NCBI GenBank assembly: GCA_017937095.1
Contig: JAGBEG010000010.1
Span: 62,001 to 126,000, forward strand
From: Roseburia sp.
Lineage (GTDB): Bacteria > Bacillota > Clostridia > Lachnospirales > Lachnospiraceae
DNA: 64,000 bases
Direction: 5' to 3'
In this document: positions 1-7,942 of the stretch, one piece after another
Position numbering within the stretch: the stretch's first letter is position 1
Layout of the letters: every line of letters starts with the position of its first letter
Made by a program: the position numbers and the translations under genes
The notes under the pieces: generated by a model
The model's input: the letters and a program-made list of their open reading frames with translations, nothing else
Told to the model about the DNA's origin: nothing
Databases searched by the model: none

Positions 1-41
1 GGTTGGAAGCGGTGTCCGAAAGCGGGCACAGGAAACCGGAT

Positions 42-1418
42 ATGCATGACATTACACTTGTAGGAATCGGAATGGGAAATCCCGGGCTGCTGACCGGGGA
101 GGCGCGGAGCGCCATTGCGGAGGCGGATTATCTGTTCGGGGCGAAACGTCTTCTTGAGGCGGTCGCGGAACTGAAAAAGCCGGATGCAGTGCAGAAAGCG
201 GCGTATCTGCCCGGGCAGATTCTGCCGGAGCTTAAGGACATACAGGAAAAACAGCGCCCGGCGAAGGCGGCGCTTTTGTTTTCCGGCGATACGGGCTTCT
301 ACAGCGGCGCCGCCGCAATGCATGAGGCGCTGAAAGATGCGCTTGCCGCGGGGGAACTTGCGGGAAAGCTTAAAATCTGTCCGGGAATTTCCTCGCTGTC
401 GTATCTTGCGGCGCGTGCCGGAATGAGCTGGCAGGACGCAAGGATTGTGAGCACGCATGGGAAGGAGACGGACGTGGCAGGCGTCGTCCGCAAGGAGAAG
501 AAGGTATTCCTTATTGTATCCGGTGCAGAGGATATGAGAAAACTTGCGGGAGAACTGACAGCGTCCGGTCTTGACAGCGTGCGTCTTACCGTGGGATATC
601 AGATGTCATACCCGAACGAGTGGATCTTTGAGGCGACGCCAAAAGAGTGCGAAGGGCTCTGTGAGGAAGGTCTTTACGCCTGCATGATAGAGAATCCGGC
701 GGTCAGGCTGCCGGATTGCGGGAAGGACGGGTGCATGGCTTTGCCGGAGCTTTCGGCGTGTGTGCAGACGGATGCCGCGCCTTATAACGGACCTTTGACG
801 CCGGGGCTGCCCGATTCCTATTTCATCCGCGGGGAGGTCCCGATGACGAAGGAGGAGGTGCGGCAGGTTTCCCTGTGTAAACTTGGGCTGACGGAGCACG
901 CGGTACTCTATGATATCGGAAGCGGAACGGGATCGATTGCAGTCGAGGCGGCGCGTCTGTCAGAGAATCTGACCGTGTACGCCATCGAACACAAAGAAAA
1001 GGCGCAGGAGCTGATTTTGAAAAATGCCGCTAAGGCAGGGCTGACAAATCTTAAACTGGTGGCAGGCGAGGCGCCGGAATGCCTTGCCGCGCTGCCCGCG
1101 CCGACGCACGCTTTTATTGGCGGAAGCGGCGGCAGGCTTGGGGAGATTCTTGGCTGTCTGTATGAAAAGAATCCGAATGTCCGCGTCGTGTTAAATGCGA
1201 TATCACTTGAGACGGTGGCGGAGGTGACAGGTCTGATCCAAAAGCTTCCAATCTGTGAGGAGAAAATCGTACAACTGTCGGTGGAACGTGCCAGACGTGC
1301 CGGAGGCTATCATCTGATGCAGGCGGAGAATCCGGTCTACATTTTCTCGTTTACATTTTCAGAATCCATGCGCCAAACGGAGGGTGAGGAAGAGAAGGGA
1401 GCGGAAAATGCGCGTTAA
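42..1418 (+). CDS. cbiET: Fused cobalt-precorrin-7 C5-methyltransferase / cobalt-precorrin-6B C15-methyltransferase
   Basis: This enzyme performs the late ring methylations (C5 and C15) and C12 acetate decarboxylation of anaerobic cobalamin synthesis in the cytoplasm. The first about 200 residues are a CbiE-type tetrapyrrole methylase, with the SAM-binding start LVGIGMGNPGLLT near residue 5, SGDTGFYSG in the middle, then CPGISSLSYLAAR. From about residue 259 (FIRGEVPMTKEEVR) a CbiT Rossmann methylase follows, with motif LYDIGSGTGSIAVEAA. The total of 458 aa fits a CbiE plus CbiT fusion (CobL-like). I chose the ATG at 42 because it gives the canonical CbiE N-terminus. The frame stays open to the window edge (TTG at 3), so an upstream start or a longer protein cannot be excluded. 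It overlaps cobB by 11 bp, which supports one operon. Confidence 0.9.
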   Translation: MHDITLVGIGMGNPGLLTGEARSAIAEADYLFGAKRLLEAVAELKKPDAVQKAAYLPGQILPELKDIQEKQRPAKAALLFSGDTGFYSGAAAMHEALKDALAAGELAGKLKICPGISSLSYLAARAGMSWQDARIVSTHGKETDVAGVVRKEKKVFLIVSGAEDMRKLAGELTASGLDSVRLTVGYQMSYPNEWIFEATPKECEGLCEEGLYACMIENPAVRLPDCGKDGCMALPELSACVQTDAAPYNGPLTPGLPDSYFIRGEVPMTKEEVRQVSLCKLGLTEHAVLYDIGSGTGSIAVEAARLSENLTVYAIEHKEKAQELILKNAAKAGLTNLKLVAGEAPECLAALPAPTHAFIGGSGGRLGEILGCLYEKNPNVRVVLNAISLETVAEVTGLIQKLPICEEKIVQLSVERARRAGGYHLMQAENPVYIFSFTFSESMRQTEGEEEKGAENAR

Positions 1419-2913
1419 GATACCGAGACTGATGATTGCGGCAACGGGCAGCGGCAGCGGAAAGACCGTGCTTACCTGTGCGCTGATCGCACTCTTAAAA
1501 GAGGAAAAAAAGAAGGTTGCCGCAGTCAAATGCGGACCGGACTATATTGACCCGATGTTCCATCAGAAGTTCCTCGGGGTACCGTCCAGAAATCTTGACA
1601 CCTTTTTTACCGGAGAAGATCTTACGAGAAGCCTGTTTGTACGCGCGGGCAGGGATGCCGATATCGTGGTGATGGAGGGGGTCATGGGGCTGTATGACGG
1701 CGTTGCCGGAATCAGGAAGGAAGGCTCGTCCTACCATCTGGCGGAGGTGACGAAGACACCTGTCATTCTGGTCGTGAATGCACATGGGATGGGGAAATCC
1801 ATTCTTCCGGTGATTCGCGGCTTTCTGGATTACGATACGGACGGGCGGATTGCAGGCGTGATTTTAAACCGGACGTCCAGACAATTCTTTGAGGTCATAC
1901 GACCGGAAATCGAGCGCGGGCTAAAGCTTCCGGTGCTAGGCTTTTTGCCAAAGCAAAAGGAGCTTCACATAGAGAGCAGGCACTTAGGGCTTGTGCTGCC
2001 GCAGGAAACAGAGGATATCAAGGCACAGATTGCGTCGGTCGCGGAAGTCCTTAAAGAGACATTAGACCTTGCCAAGCTTCTCGCGGTTGCGGAGGAAGCA
2101 GAGGAACTTCCTGCGGATGAACCCAGAAAGACAGAGGAGTATTCTGCGGACAGGCATAAGGAAGCAGAGGAACTTCCGGCGGATGAACCTGCAAATGCGC
2201 CGGAGAAAACCTGCGGGAGAAAACCTGCGGCAGCAATGGAACGCCGCAAAAGCCGCGTGAAAATCGGCGTGGCGCGCGACGAGGCGTTCTGTTTTTACTA
2301 CGAGGACAACTTAAGACTTCTTTCTGAGGCGGGAGCAGAGATTGTGTACTTTTCGCCGCTTCATGAGAAAACGCTGCCGGAGGGAATTTCCGGGCTTTTG
2401 CTCGGCGGCGGCTACCCGGAGCTTTACGCGGGGGAACTGAGCGGCAATGTGACGATGAGAGAGGGCATCGCAGCGTGCATTCGCGGCGGGATGCCCGTGG
2501 TCGCGGAGTGCGGCGGGTTTCTCTATCTGCATGAGACGATGGAGGATATGCAGGGACGGGAGTTTCCGATGGCGGGCGTAATCCCGGGGAAATGCTATTA
2601 CACCGGAAAGCTGGTGCGCTTCGGATATGTGACGCTGGAAGAAAAACACGCCGATTTTCTGCCGGAAGGGGAGACGATTGCGGGGCATGAATTTCACTAT
2701 TATGACAGCACGGCAAACGGCGCGGACGCGATTGCTGTAAAGCCGGTATCCGAAAAGCGTTGGGAGTGTGTTCACAAGCGCGAAAATGCATGGATGGGCT
2801 TTGCACATCTGTATTACTACTCCAATCCGGCATTTGCGGAGACGTTTGTGAGAAAGGCGGCTTCCTATGCCGACAGGAAAACGGCTGTAACAGGCGAGAA
2901 GGAGAACACATGA
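1408..2913 (+). CDS. cbiA: Cobyrinate a,c-diamide synthase
   Basis: The enzyme amidates the a and c carboxylates of cobyrinate using ATP and glutamine (CbiA in the anaerobic route, CobB in the aerobic one). The N-terminal half is a dethiobiotin-synthetase-like ATPase with P-loop ATGSGSGKT at residues 12-20. The C-terminal half is a class I glutamine amidotransferase with nucleophile motif VVAECGG near residue 367 and a later histidine in GHEFHYYDS. The ATG at 1408 was chosen because AAGGGAG lies 6-12 bases upstream; a GTG at 1384 has worse spacing. The hinge between the domains (about residues 220-284) is unusually long and low-complexity, rich in E, A and P, and holds a duplicated EAEELPADEP segment. 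It overlaps cbiET upstream and the cbiK-cbiL start by ATGA downstream. Confidence 0.92.
   Translation: MRVKIPRLMIAATGSGSGKTVLTCALIALLKEEKKKVAAVKCGPDYIDPMFHQKFLGVPSRNLDTFFTGEDLTRSLFVRAGRDADIVVMEGVMGLYDGVAGIRKEGSSYHLAEVTKTPVILVVNAHGMGKSILPVIRGFLDYDTDGRIAGVILNRTSRQFFEVIRPEIERGLKLPVLGFLPKQKELHIESRHLGLVLPQETEDIKAQIASVAEVLKETLDLAKLLAVAEEAEELPADEPRKTEEYSADRHKEAEELPADEPANAPEKTCGRKPAAAMERRKSRVKIGVARDEAFCFYYEDNLRLLSEAGAEIVYFSPLHEKTLPEGISGLLLGGGYPELYAGELSGNVTMREGIAACIRGGMPVVAECGGFLYLHETMEDMQGREFPMAGVIPGKCYYTGKLVRFGYVTLEEKHADFLPEGETIAGHEFHYYDSTANGADAIAVKPVSEKRWECVHKRENAWMGFAHLYYYSNPAFAETFVRKAASYADRKTAVTGEKENT
2095..2190 (+). repeat. Duplicated 30-bp segment in the cbiA interdomain linker
   Basis: A 30-bp segment beginning GAAGCAGAGGAACTTCC occurs at 2095-2124 and again at 2161-2190, 66 bp apart, with 2 mismatches. 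Both copies are in frame and encode EAEELPADEP. The 66-bp period is a multiple of three, so the duplication lengthens the linker without breaking the reading frame. Confidence 0.9.
2203..2230 (+). repeat. Perfect 14-bp tandem duplication in the cbiA linker
   Basis: GAGAAAACCTGCGG at 2203-2216 is repeated exactly and directly at 2217-2230. Because 14 is not a multiple of three, the two copies are read in different frames. It sits right after the 30-bp duplication, in the same non-conserved linker. Confidence 0.88.
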
Positions 2914-4391
2914 AAAAGGGGATTCTGGTGGTCAGCTTTGGAACCACCTATCGCGAGACAAGAGAAAAAAATATCGGAAGAATCACACAGATGGTCCGGG
3001 AAACTTATCCCGGGTATCTGGTGGCGGAAGCATTTTCCAGCGCGGTCGTGCGCAGAGTATTAAAGGAACGGGACGGCATAGCCGTCCCCGATGTAAGAGA
3101 GGCGCTGAAAGCAATGCATGAGGCGGGAGTGGAAAGCGTCGTCGTATTTCCGACCCACATCATCGACGGAATCGAAAACAACAGAATGAAACAGGACGTA
3201 AAAGCGTGTCTTACATATTTCGATGAGATAAAGACAGCGGATGTACTGCTTGCGACGGAAGCGGATTACGATAAGATGGCAGAGGCGCTGTGGAAATCGG
3301 TGGCGGATGCTGCGGGGGATTCCCCGGTGATTTTCATGGGACACGGGTCGGAGCATACGGCTGACGCGTGCTACGCGCGGTTCGAGGAAGCGTTAAAACG
3401 TCATGCGCCCAATTCCGTATATGTGGCGACCGTGGAGGGAAGCGTGAGCATTGACGATGTGCTGCGCAGACTTACCGCCTCCGGGCGAAAGAGCGGGCGG
3501 GTACTGCTCGCGCCCTTTATGCTTGTGGCGGGCGATCACGCCAATAACGATATGGCGGGGGAGGAGGATTCCTTTGCAGAGAAGTTAAGGGATGCGGGTT
3601 ATGAGCCGGAATGTATTTTAAAGGGAATCGGGGAGTACCCGAAGATCAGGGAATGCTATCTGGAGCATTTAAGGCGCTGCATCGGGGAAAAGCAGGGTAT
3701 CTTATACGGAATCGGTGTTGGACCGGGAGATCCGGAGCTTATGACCTTAAAGGCGCTGCGCTGCATCCGGGAGAGTGAGGTCGTCATTCTTCCGGCGGCG
3801 ACGAAAGAGACATGCCATGCCTACCGCATTGCGGCGCAGGTATGCCCGGAAATTGACACAAAGGAGCTTTGCTGCCTGCCGTTTCCGATGACGAAGGATG
3901 CGGCGGTCTTAGATGCGGCGCATCAGGAAATCTATGAGCGCATCACGGCGTATCTGGATGCAGGGCGCACCGTGGCGTTTCTCACAATTGGAGATCCGGC
4001 GGTCTACTCGACCTACGGCTATATTCACCGCAGGGTGAAGGAGGGCGGCGGACGCGCAAAGATGATTAGCGGCGTGCCGTCATTTTGTGCGGCGGCGGGC
4101 GCGCTTGGGATTTCGCTCGGGGATAACCGGGATGAGATACATATTATTCCCGGCTCTTACGATATCGAGGCTTCGCTTGCGCTGTCCGGGACGAGAGTTT
4201 ACATGAAGTCCGGCAGAACCTTCGATAAGCTAAAGCACGCCTTGGAGGAACAGCAGAAGGAAAAGGAGATTTCTGTTTACTGCGTAGAGAACTGCGGAAT
4301 GCAGGATGAGCGGAAGTGCTGCGGATTGGAGAATATGGATGCGCCGGGAAGTTATCTTACGACGCTGATTGTCAAAGAAGAGAAAATGTAG
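2910..4391 (+). CDS. Fused sirohydrochlorin cobaltochelatase (CbiK) and cobalt-precorrin-2 C20-methyltransferase (CbiL)
   Basis: One polypeptide of 493 aa combines two consecutive early steps of anaerobic cobalamin synthesis. Residues 1 to about 260 match CbiK: a start of VVSFGTTYRETREKNIG, metal-binding histidines in MGHGSEH and in APFMLVAGDHANNDM. From about residue 262 (GILYGIGVGPGDPEL) a CbiL-type SAM methylase follows, with FLTIGDPAVYSTYGYI typical of C20 methylases. The ATG at 2910 overlaps the cbiA stop (ATGA) and follows GAGAAGGAG, so I prefer it to an earlier in-frame ATG at 2760, which lies inside cbiA. The fusion would channel cobalt-sirohydrochlorin from chelation to methylation; the channelling is inference. 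The next gene starts about 100 bp later. Confidence 0.9.
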   Translation: MKKGILVVSFGTTYRETREKNIGRITQMVRETYPGYLVAEAFSSAVVRRVLKERDGIAVPDVREALKAMHEAGVESVVVFPTHIIDGIENNRMKQDVKACLTYFDEIKTADVLLATEADYDKMAEALWKSVADAAGDSPVIFMGHGSEHTADACYARFEEALKRHAPNSVYVATVEGSVSIDDVLRRLTASGRKSGRVLLAPFMLVAGDHANNDMAGEEDSFAEKLRDAGYEPECILKGIGEYPKIRECYLEHLRRCIGEKQGILYGIGVGPGDPELMTLKALRCIRESEVVILPAATKETCHAYRIAAQVCPEIDTKELCCLPFPMTKDAAVLDAAHQEIYERITAYLDAGRTVAFLTIGDPAVYSTYGYIHRRVKEGGGRAKMISGVPSFCAAAGALGISLGDNRDEIHIIPGSYDIEASLALSGTRVYMKSGRTFDKLKHALEEQQKEKEISVYCVENCGMQDERKCCGLENMDAPGSYLTTLIVKEEKM

Positions 4392-4489
4392 TAAGATTGT
4401 AGGCGGTCACGAAAGCGGCCGCCTGCGGTCGTAAAAGAGACTGCCTGCGGCGTTTTCAAATATCAACGGATTTGCACATGGAGTAAAGT

Positions 4490-5641
4490 ATGGAAGCATC
4501 CTATCGCTTTTTTGCAAATAAAGCATGTAAATATTATCCCTGTCATGAGGGAGTGGAGGAGCTTAATTGTCTGTTCTGCTACTGCCCGCTGTATGAGCGT
4601 GAGCACTGTCCGGGAAAGCCTGAGTATCTCCTGAAAAAAGAGACTGGAAAAGACGGACGGGAATATACGCGGCAGATCAAATCCTGCATGAACTGCACGT
4701 TTCCGCATGAGGCGAAGAATTATGATGTCATGATGCAGTTCTTAAAAAATGCGGGCGGGCGAAAGAAGGAGAAACAGGAGCTTTGCGTCGCGGTCATGGC
4801 GGATATCCATAACAATCATGCGGCGCTTGAAGCGTGCGTGGAATGCGCCCTGCAAAAAGGGGCGCAGAAATTCATTTTCCTTGGGGATTATGTGAGTGAT
4901 TGTCCGTATCCGCAGAAGACGATGAAGCTGCTCTATGAATTAAACGAAACCTATGATTGTAAGTTTATTCGCGGAAACCGTGAGGAATATATGCTCGATT
5001 ACGAGAAGAGCAGCGAAAAGAACTGGAAACCCGGTTCTGCCTCCGGGTCGCTTTTGTATAATTATGAGAATCTGACCAGACGGGATCTGGATTTTTTTGC
5101 ATCTCTTAAGAATCATGGAGCCGTGGAGTATGAGGGATGCCCGAAGCTTGCCATCTGCCACGGCTCGCCAAAGAGCGCAAAGGAGCTTTTATTCGAGGGG
5201 GAAGAAAATACAAAGCGTATTTTATCCGGTTTAGAGACAGACTATCTCTTGAGCGCACATACGCACATTCAGTTTGCATGGGAATATGAGGGAAAGCAGC
5301 TCATCAATCCGGGATCGGTCGGCGAGCCATGGTATTACGGCGGCAAGGCGCAGTTCGCGCTTCTGCACTGTGACGGTGCGGCATGGCGGGCGGAATTGCT
5401 GCGGGTCGGTTATGATGTAGAGAAGGTGCTGCGCGAGTTTAAAGAGAGCGGACTGGATGCGTTTGCGCCGTCGTGGGCGCGCATGTCGCGCGAGACGATT
5501 TGCACGGGGGTGGACAAGTCTACGCCCGTGTTAAAGCGGACACAGGAACTTTGCGCAGACAGCTATGAATGGCCGGATTATCCCGAGGAAATATGGGAGC
5601 AGGCGATACAGGAGGTCTGGCCGGAAATGCAGCAGGAGTAA
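4490..5641 (+). CDS. Cysteine-rich small domain fused to calcineurin-like metallophosphoesterase
   Basis: The N-terminal about 80 residues carry many cysteines (CKYYPC, LNCLFCYC, EHC, SCMNC), matching the cysteine-rich small domain thought to bind metal and often found beside cobalamin genes. From about residue 97 a YfcE/MJ0936-like phosphoesterase follows, with the metal-ligand series ADIHNN, GDYVSD, GNREEY, CHGSPK and SAHTHI. A C-terminal tail of about 80 residues ends in acidic and tryptophan-rich sequence with no recognised domain. The total is 383 aa. The ATG at 4490 has GGAG 9 bases upstream. It follows the cobalamin genes by 98 bp in the same direction, so a role as a cobalamin-pathway or cofactor-salvage phosphatase is possible, but the substrate is unknown. 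Confidence 0.8.
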   Translation: MEASYRFFANKACKYYPCHEGVEELNCLFCYCPLYEREHCPGKPEYLLKKETGKDGREYTRQIKSCMNCTFPHEAKNYDVMMQFLKNAGGRKKEKQELCVAVMADIHNNHAALEACVECALQKGAQKFIFLGDYVSDCPYPQKTMKLLYELNETYDCKFIRGNREEYMLDYEKSSEKNWKPGSASGSLLYNYENLTRRDLDFFASLKNHGAVEYEGCPKLAICHGSPKSAKELLFEGEENTKRILSGLETDYLLSAHTHIQFAWEYEGKQLINPGSVGEPWYYGGKAQFALLHCDGAAWRAELLRVGYDVEKVLREFKESGLDAFAPSWARMSRETICTGVDKSTPVLKRTQELCADSYEWPDYPEEIWEQAIQEVWPEMQQE

Positions 5642-5703
5642 TGGATGCAGGGGACGCAGGCGCGTGCAGGAAGCATATGTGACGGAAAGGTACGGTTATT
5701 GAT

Positions 5704-6639
5704 ATGATATTATTACAGCAGATGCTGGCGCTTTTTGTGCTGATAATCATCGGCTATTTTTGCGGAAGAGCAGGAATCTTAGACCGCGTGACGACGAAAA
5801 ATATATCGTGGCTTGTCGTAAATGTGGCGAATGTCGCCATGATATTGCAGGCAGGGCTTGACAATCAGAATGGAATCCCAAGGGAAAAACTGATATTTGT
5901 CGGTGGAATCGCCATCGCCATGTATGCAGTCCTGGTACTCCTTGCAATGTTTCTTCCGCGGCTGCTTTTTGTGAAAAAAGAGGACGTCGGAAGCTACCGG
6001 ACGATGCTTATTTTCTCAAATATCGGGTTTATGGGGATTCCGCTTCTCGCGGCGACGGTCGGCGGCGAGGCTGTGCTCTATACGGCGCTGTTTCAGTTTT
6101 TGTTTAATATCCTGATCTATACCTACGGAATTGCGGCAATGCGCAGGCCGGAGACGGCGCGGGAACAGGAAAAACCGTCTGCGGCGGCGCGCTTTAGGAA
6201 GCTTTTGAATGCGGGTGTGATTTCCTGCATAGCGGCGCTCGTGATGTATTTCGGAAAGGCCGATCTGCCGGATTTTGCAGATACGGTTCTTAAGAATCTT
6301 GCCAATCTGACAGCGCCTTTGAGTATGCTTGTCATCGGGCAGTCCTTTACGGAATTTAAGATAAGGGAACTTTTTACGGATGTAAGGCTGCTTGCCTTTG
6401 CGGGGATCAAGCTTCTCGTGCTTCCGGTCATCGGGCTTTTTGTGCTAAAACTTTTTGTCTCTGATCCGGTCATCTTAAAGGTATGTCTTGTGATGCTCGC
6501 CACGCCGGTCGCAAGCATGACCGCAATGTTAGCGCAGCAGTACGACGGGAATTATGAGCTTGCCTCGCGCGGCGTGGCGCTTACAACGATCTTATCCGTC
6601 GCAACGATTCCGCTCGTGTCTTTGATTACAGGGGTATAA
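5704..6639 (+). CDS. AEC (auxin efflux carrier) family transporter
   Basis: A 311-aa integral membrane protein with about ten hydrophobic segments in two halves, separated by a charged cytoplasmic loop near residues 140-165 (RRPETAREQEKPSAAARF). The AEC signature is seen in NIGFMGIPLLAATVGG in the first half and in LVMLATPVASMTAMLAQQY near the end. The family moves small organic anions or acids such as malate or malonate; the substrate here is not evident. The ATG at 5704 follows GAAAGG with long spacing. The gene lies alone between the phosphoesterase gene and deoB and shows no context link to either. Confidence 0.82.
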   Translation: MILLQQMLALFVLIIIGYFCGRAGILDRVTTKNISWLVVNVANVAMILQAGLDNQNGIPREKLIFVGGIAIAMYAVLVLLAMFLPRLLFVKKEDVGSYRTMLIFSNIGFMGIPLLAATVGGEAVLYTALFQFLFNILIYTYGIAAMRRPETAREQEKPSAAARFRKLLNAGVISCIAALVMYFGKADLPDFADTVLKNLANLTAPLSMLVIGQSFTEFKIRELFTDVRLLAFAGIKLLVLPVIGLFVLKLFVSDPVILKVCLVMLATPVASMTAMLAQQYDGNYELASRGVALTTILSVATIPLVSLITGV

Positions 6640-6689
6640 TGCCTGTGCTTGCGGGGCGGCAGAATGTGACTGCGGAGCGACAGAAATAC

Positions 6690-6718
6690 TTGATTTTATT
6701 GGGATTACAGTTTATTCT
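6690..6718 (+). promoter_or_regulatory. Sigma-A type promoter upstream of deoB
   Basis: TTGATT at 6690 and TATTCT at 6713 are separated by 17 bp, in the gap before deoB. It is a sequence match only. Confidence 0.5.
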
Positions 6719-6757
6719 AGTAAGAAGGTGCAGTATATAGAAAGTGAGATGGATGGG

Positions 6758-7921
6758 ATGAAGAGAGTATTCCTGATTGTATTAGACAGTGTCGGCATCG
6801 GCGAGATGCCGGATGCGGCGGCGTATGGAGACGCGGGGAGCAACACGATAAAGGCGGCTTCCATGAGCCCGTATTTTTCCATGCCGAATATGAGAAAGCT
6901 TGGATTTTTTAACATTGACGGTGTAGACATCGGAGAGAAGGAGAAGCATCCGGCCGGTTCCGTTGCGCGGATGACGGAGGTATCGAAGGGCAAGGATACG
7001 ACGATCGGTCACTGGGAGATCGCGGGCGTGATTTCCGAAAGCCCGCTGCCGACTTACCCGAACGGCTTTCCGAAGGAAATCATTGACGGGTTTGCGGCAA
7101 AGACAGGGCGGGGCGTGCTCTGCAACAAGCCGTATTCCGGTACAGATGTCATCCGGGACTACGGAGAGGAGCATATGAAGACGGGCGATCTGATCGTGTA
7201 TACCTCTGCGGATTCCGTATTTCAGGTGGCGGCGCACGAGGATATCGTTCCGGTCGAGAAGTTGTATGAGTACTGCCAGACCGCGCGTGAGATGCTGCAG
7301 GGAGAGCACGGCGTCGGGCGTGTGATCGCAAGACCGTTTACCGGAACGCCGGGGAATTTCACCCGCACGACGCGCAGGCATGATTTTTCCTTACAGCCGC
7401 CGCAGACGACAATGTTGGACCAGTTAAGCGGCGCGGGATTTGACGTGCTTTCCGTCGGAAAAATTATTGATATTTTTGCGGAGAAGGGCATTACCGAATA
7501 CGTCCGCACGACGGGCAATGAGGACGGCATCAACAAGACGCTGGAATACATGAAGGAGGACTTTCACGGACTTTGTTTTACGAATCTGGTGGACTACGAT
7601 ATGCTCTACGGACACCGGAACGATGTGGAGGGCTATGCGAAGGCGCTCACTTATTTTGACGGGCGTCTGCCGGAGCTTCTCGCCGCGCTAAGAGATGAGG
7701 ACGTACTCATGATTACGGCGGATCACGGCTGCGATCCGAGCACGCCGTCCACGGATCATTCCAGAGAGTATACACCGCTTGTGATGTACGGCAGACCGAT
7801 CCGTTCCGGTGAGAACTTCGGGACGCGGGAGAGCTTTGCGGATATCGCGGCTACGATTCTTGCATACTTCGGACTGAAACCGGAGTGCGCGGGTAAGGCG
7901 ATTCCGCTTTATAAAGATTAG
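6758..7921 (+). CDS. deoB: Phosphopentomutase
   Basis: Interconverts (deoxy)ribose 1-phosphate and 5-phosphate, linking nucleoside salvage to pentose metabolism in the cytoplasm. It is a member of the alkaline-phosphatase superfamily: the N-terminal metal site is in VFLIVLDSVGIGEMPDAA, the phospho-acceptor threonine is in KDTTIGHWEIAGV near residue 85, and the C-terminal metal ligands are in ADHGCDPSTPSTDHSREY. Length 387 aa is normal for the family. Three in-frame starts lie close together (GTG 6728, ATG 6749, ATG 6758). I use 6758 because MKRVFLIVLDS is the usual family start, but 6749 with AGAAAGTGAG upstream is also plausible. No other nucleoside genes are adjacent. Confidence 0.93.
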   Translation: MKRVFLIVLDSVGIGEMPDAAAYGDAGSNTIKAASMSPYFSMPNMRKLGFFNIDGVDIGEKEKHPAGSVARMTEVSKGKDTTIGHWEIAGVISESPLPTYPNGFPKEIIDGFAAKTGRGVLCNKPYSGTDVIRDYGEEHMKTGDLIVYTSADSVFQVAAHEDIVPVEKLYEYCQTAREMLQGEHGVGRVIARPFTGTPGNFTRTTRRHDFSLQPPQTTMLDQLSGAGFDVLSVGKIIDIFAEKGITEYVRTTGNEDGINKTLEYMKEDFHGLCFTNLVDYDMLYGHRNDVEGYAKALTYFDGRLPELLAALRDEDVLMITADHGCDPSTPSTDHSREYTPLVMYGRPIRSGENFGTRESFADIAATILAYFGLKPECAGKAIPLYKD

Positions 7922-7942
7922 GTTTTGGAGGAACATATCATT

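Noticed and set aside
1-41. Cobalamin riboswitch before the cbi genes
   Set aside because: The operon continues upstream of the window; no B12-box-like sequence is visible in the part shown.
2051-2947. A 298-codon minus-strand frame opposite cbiA
   Set aside because: Proline/serine/arginine-rich shadow of a motif-rich gene, with no recognisable domain.
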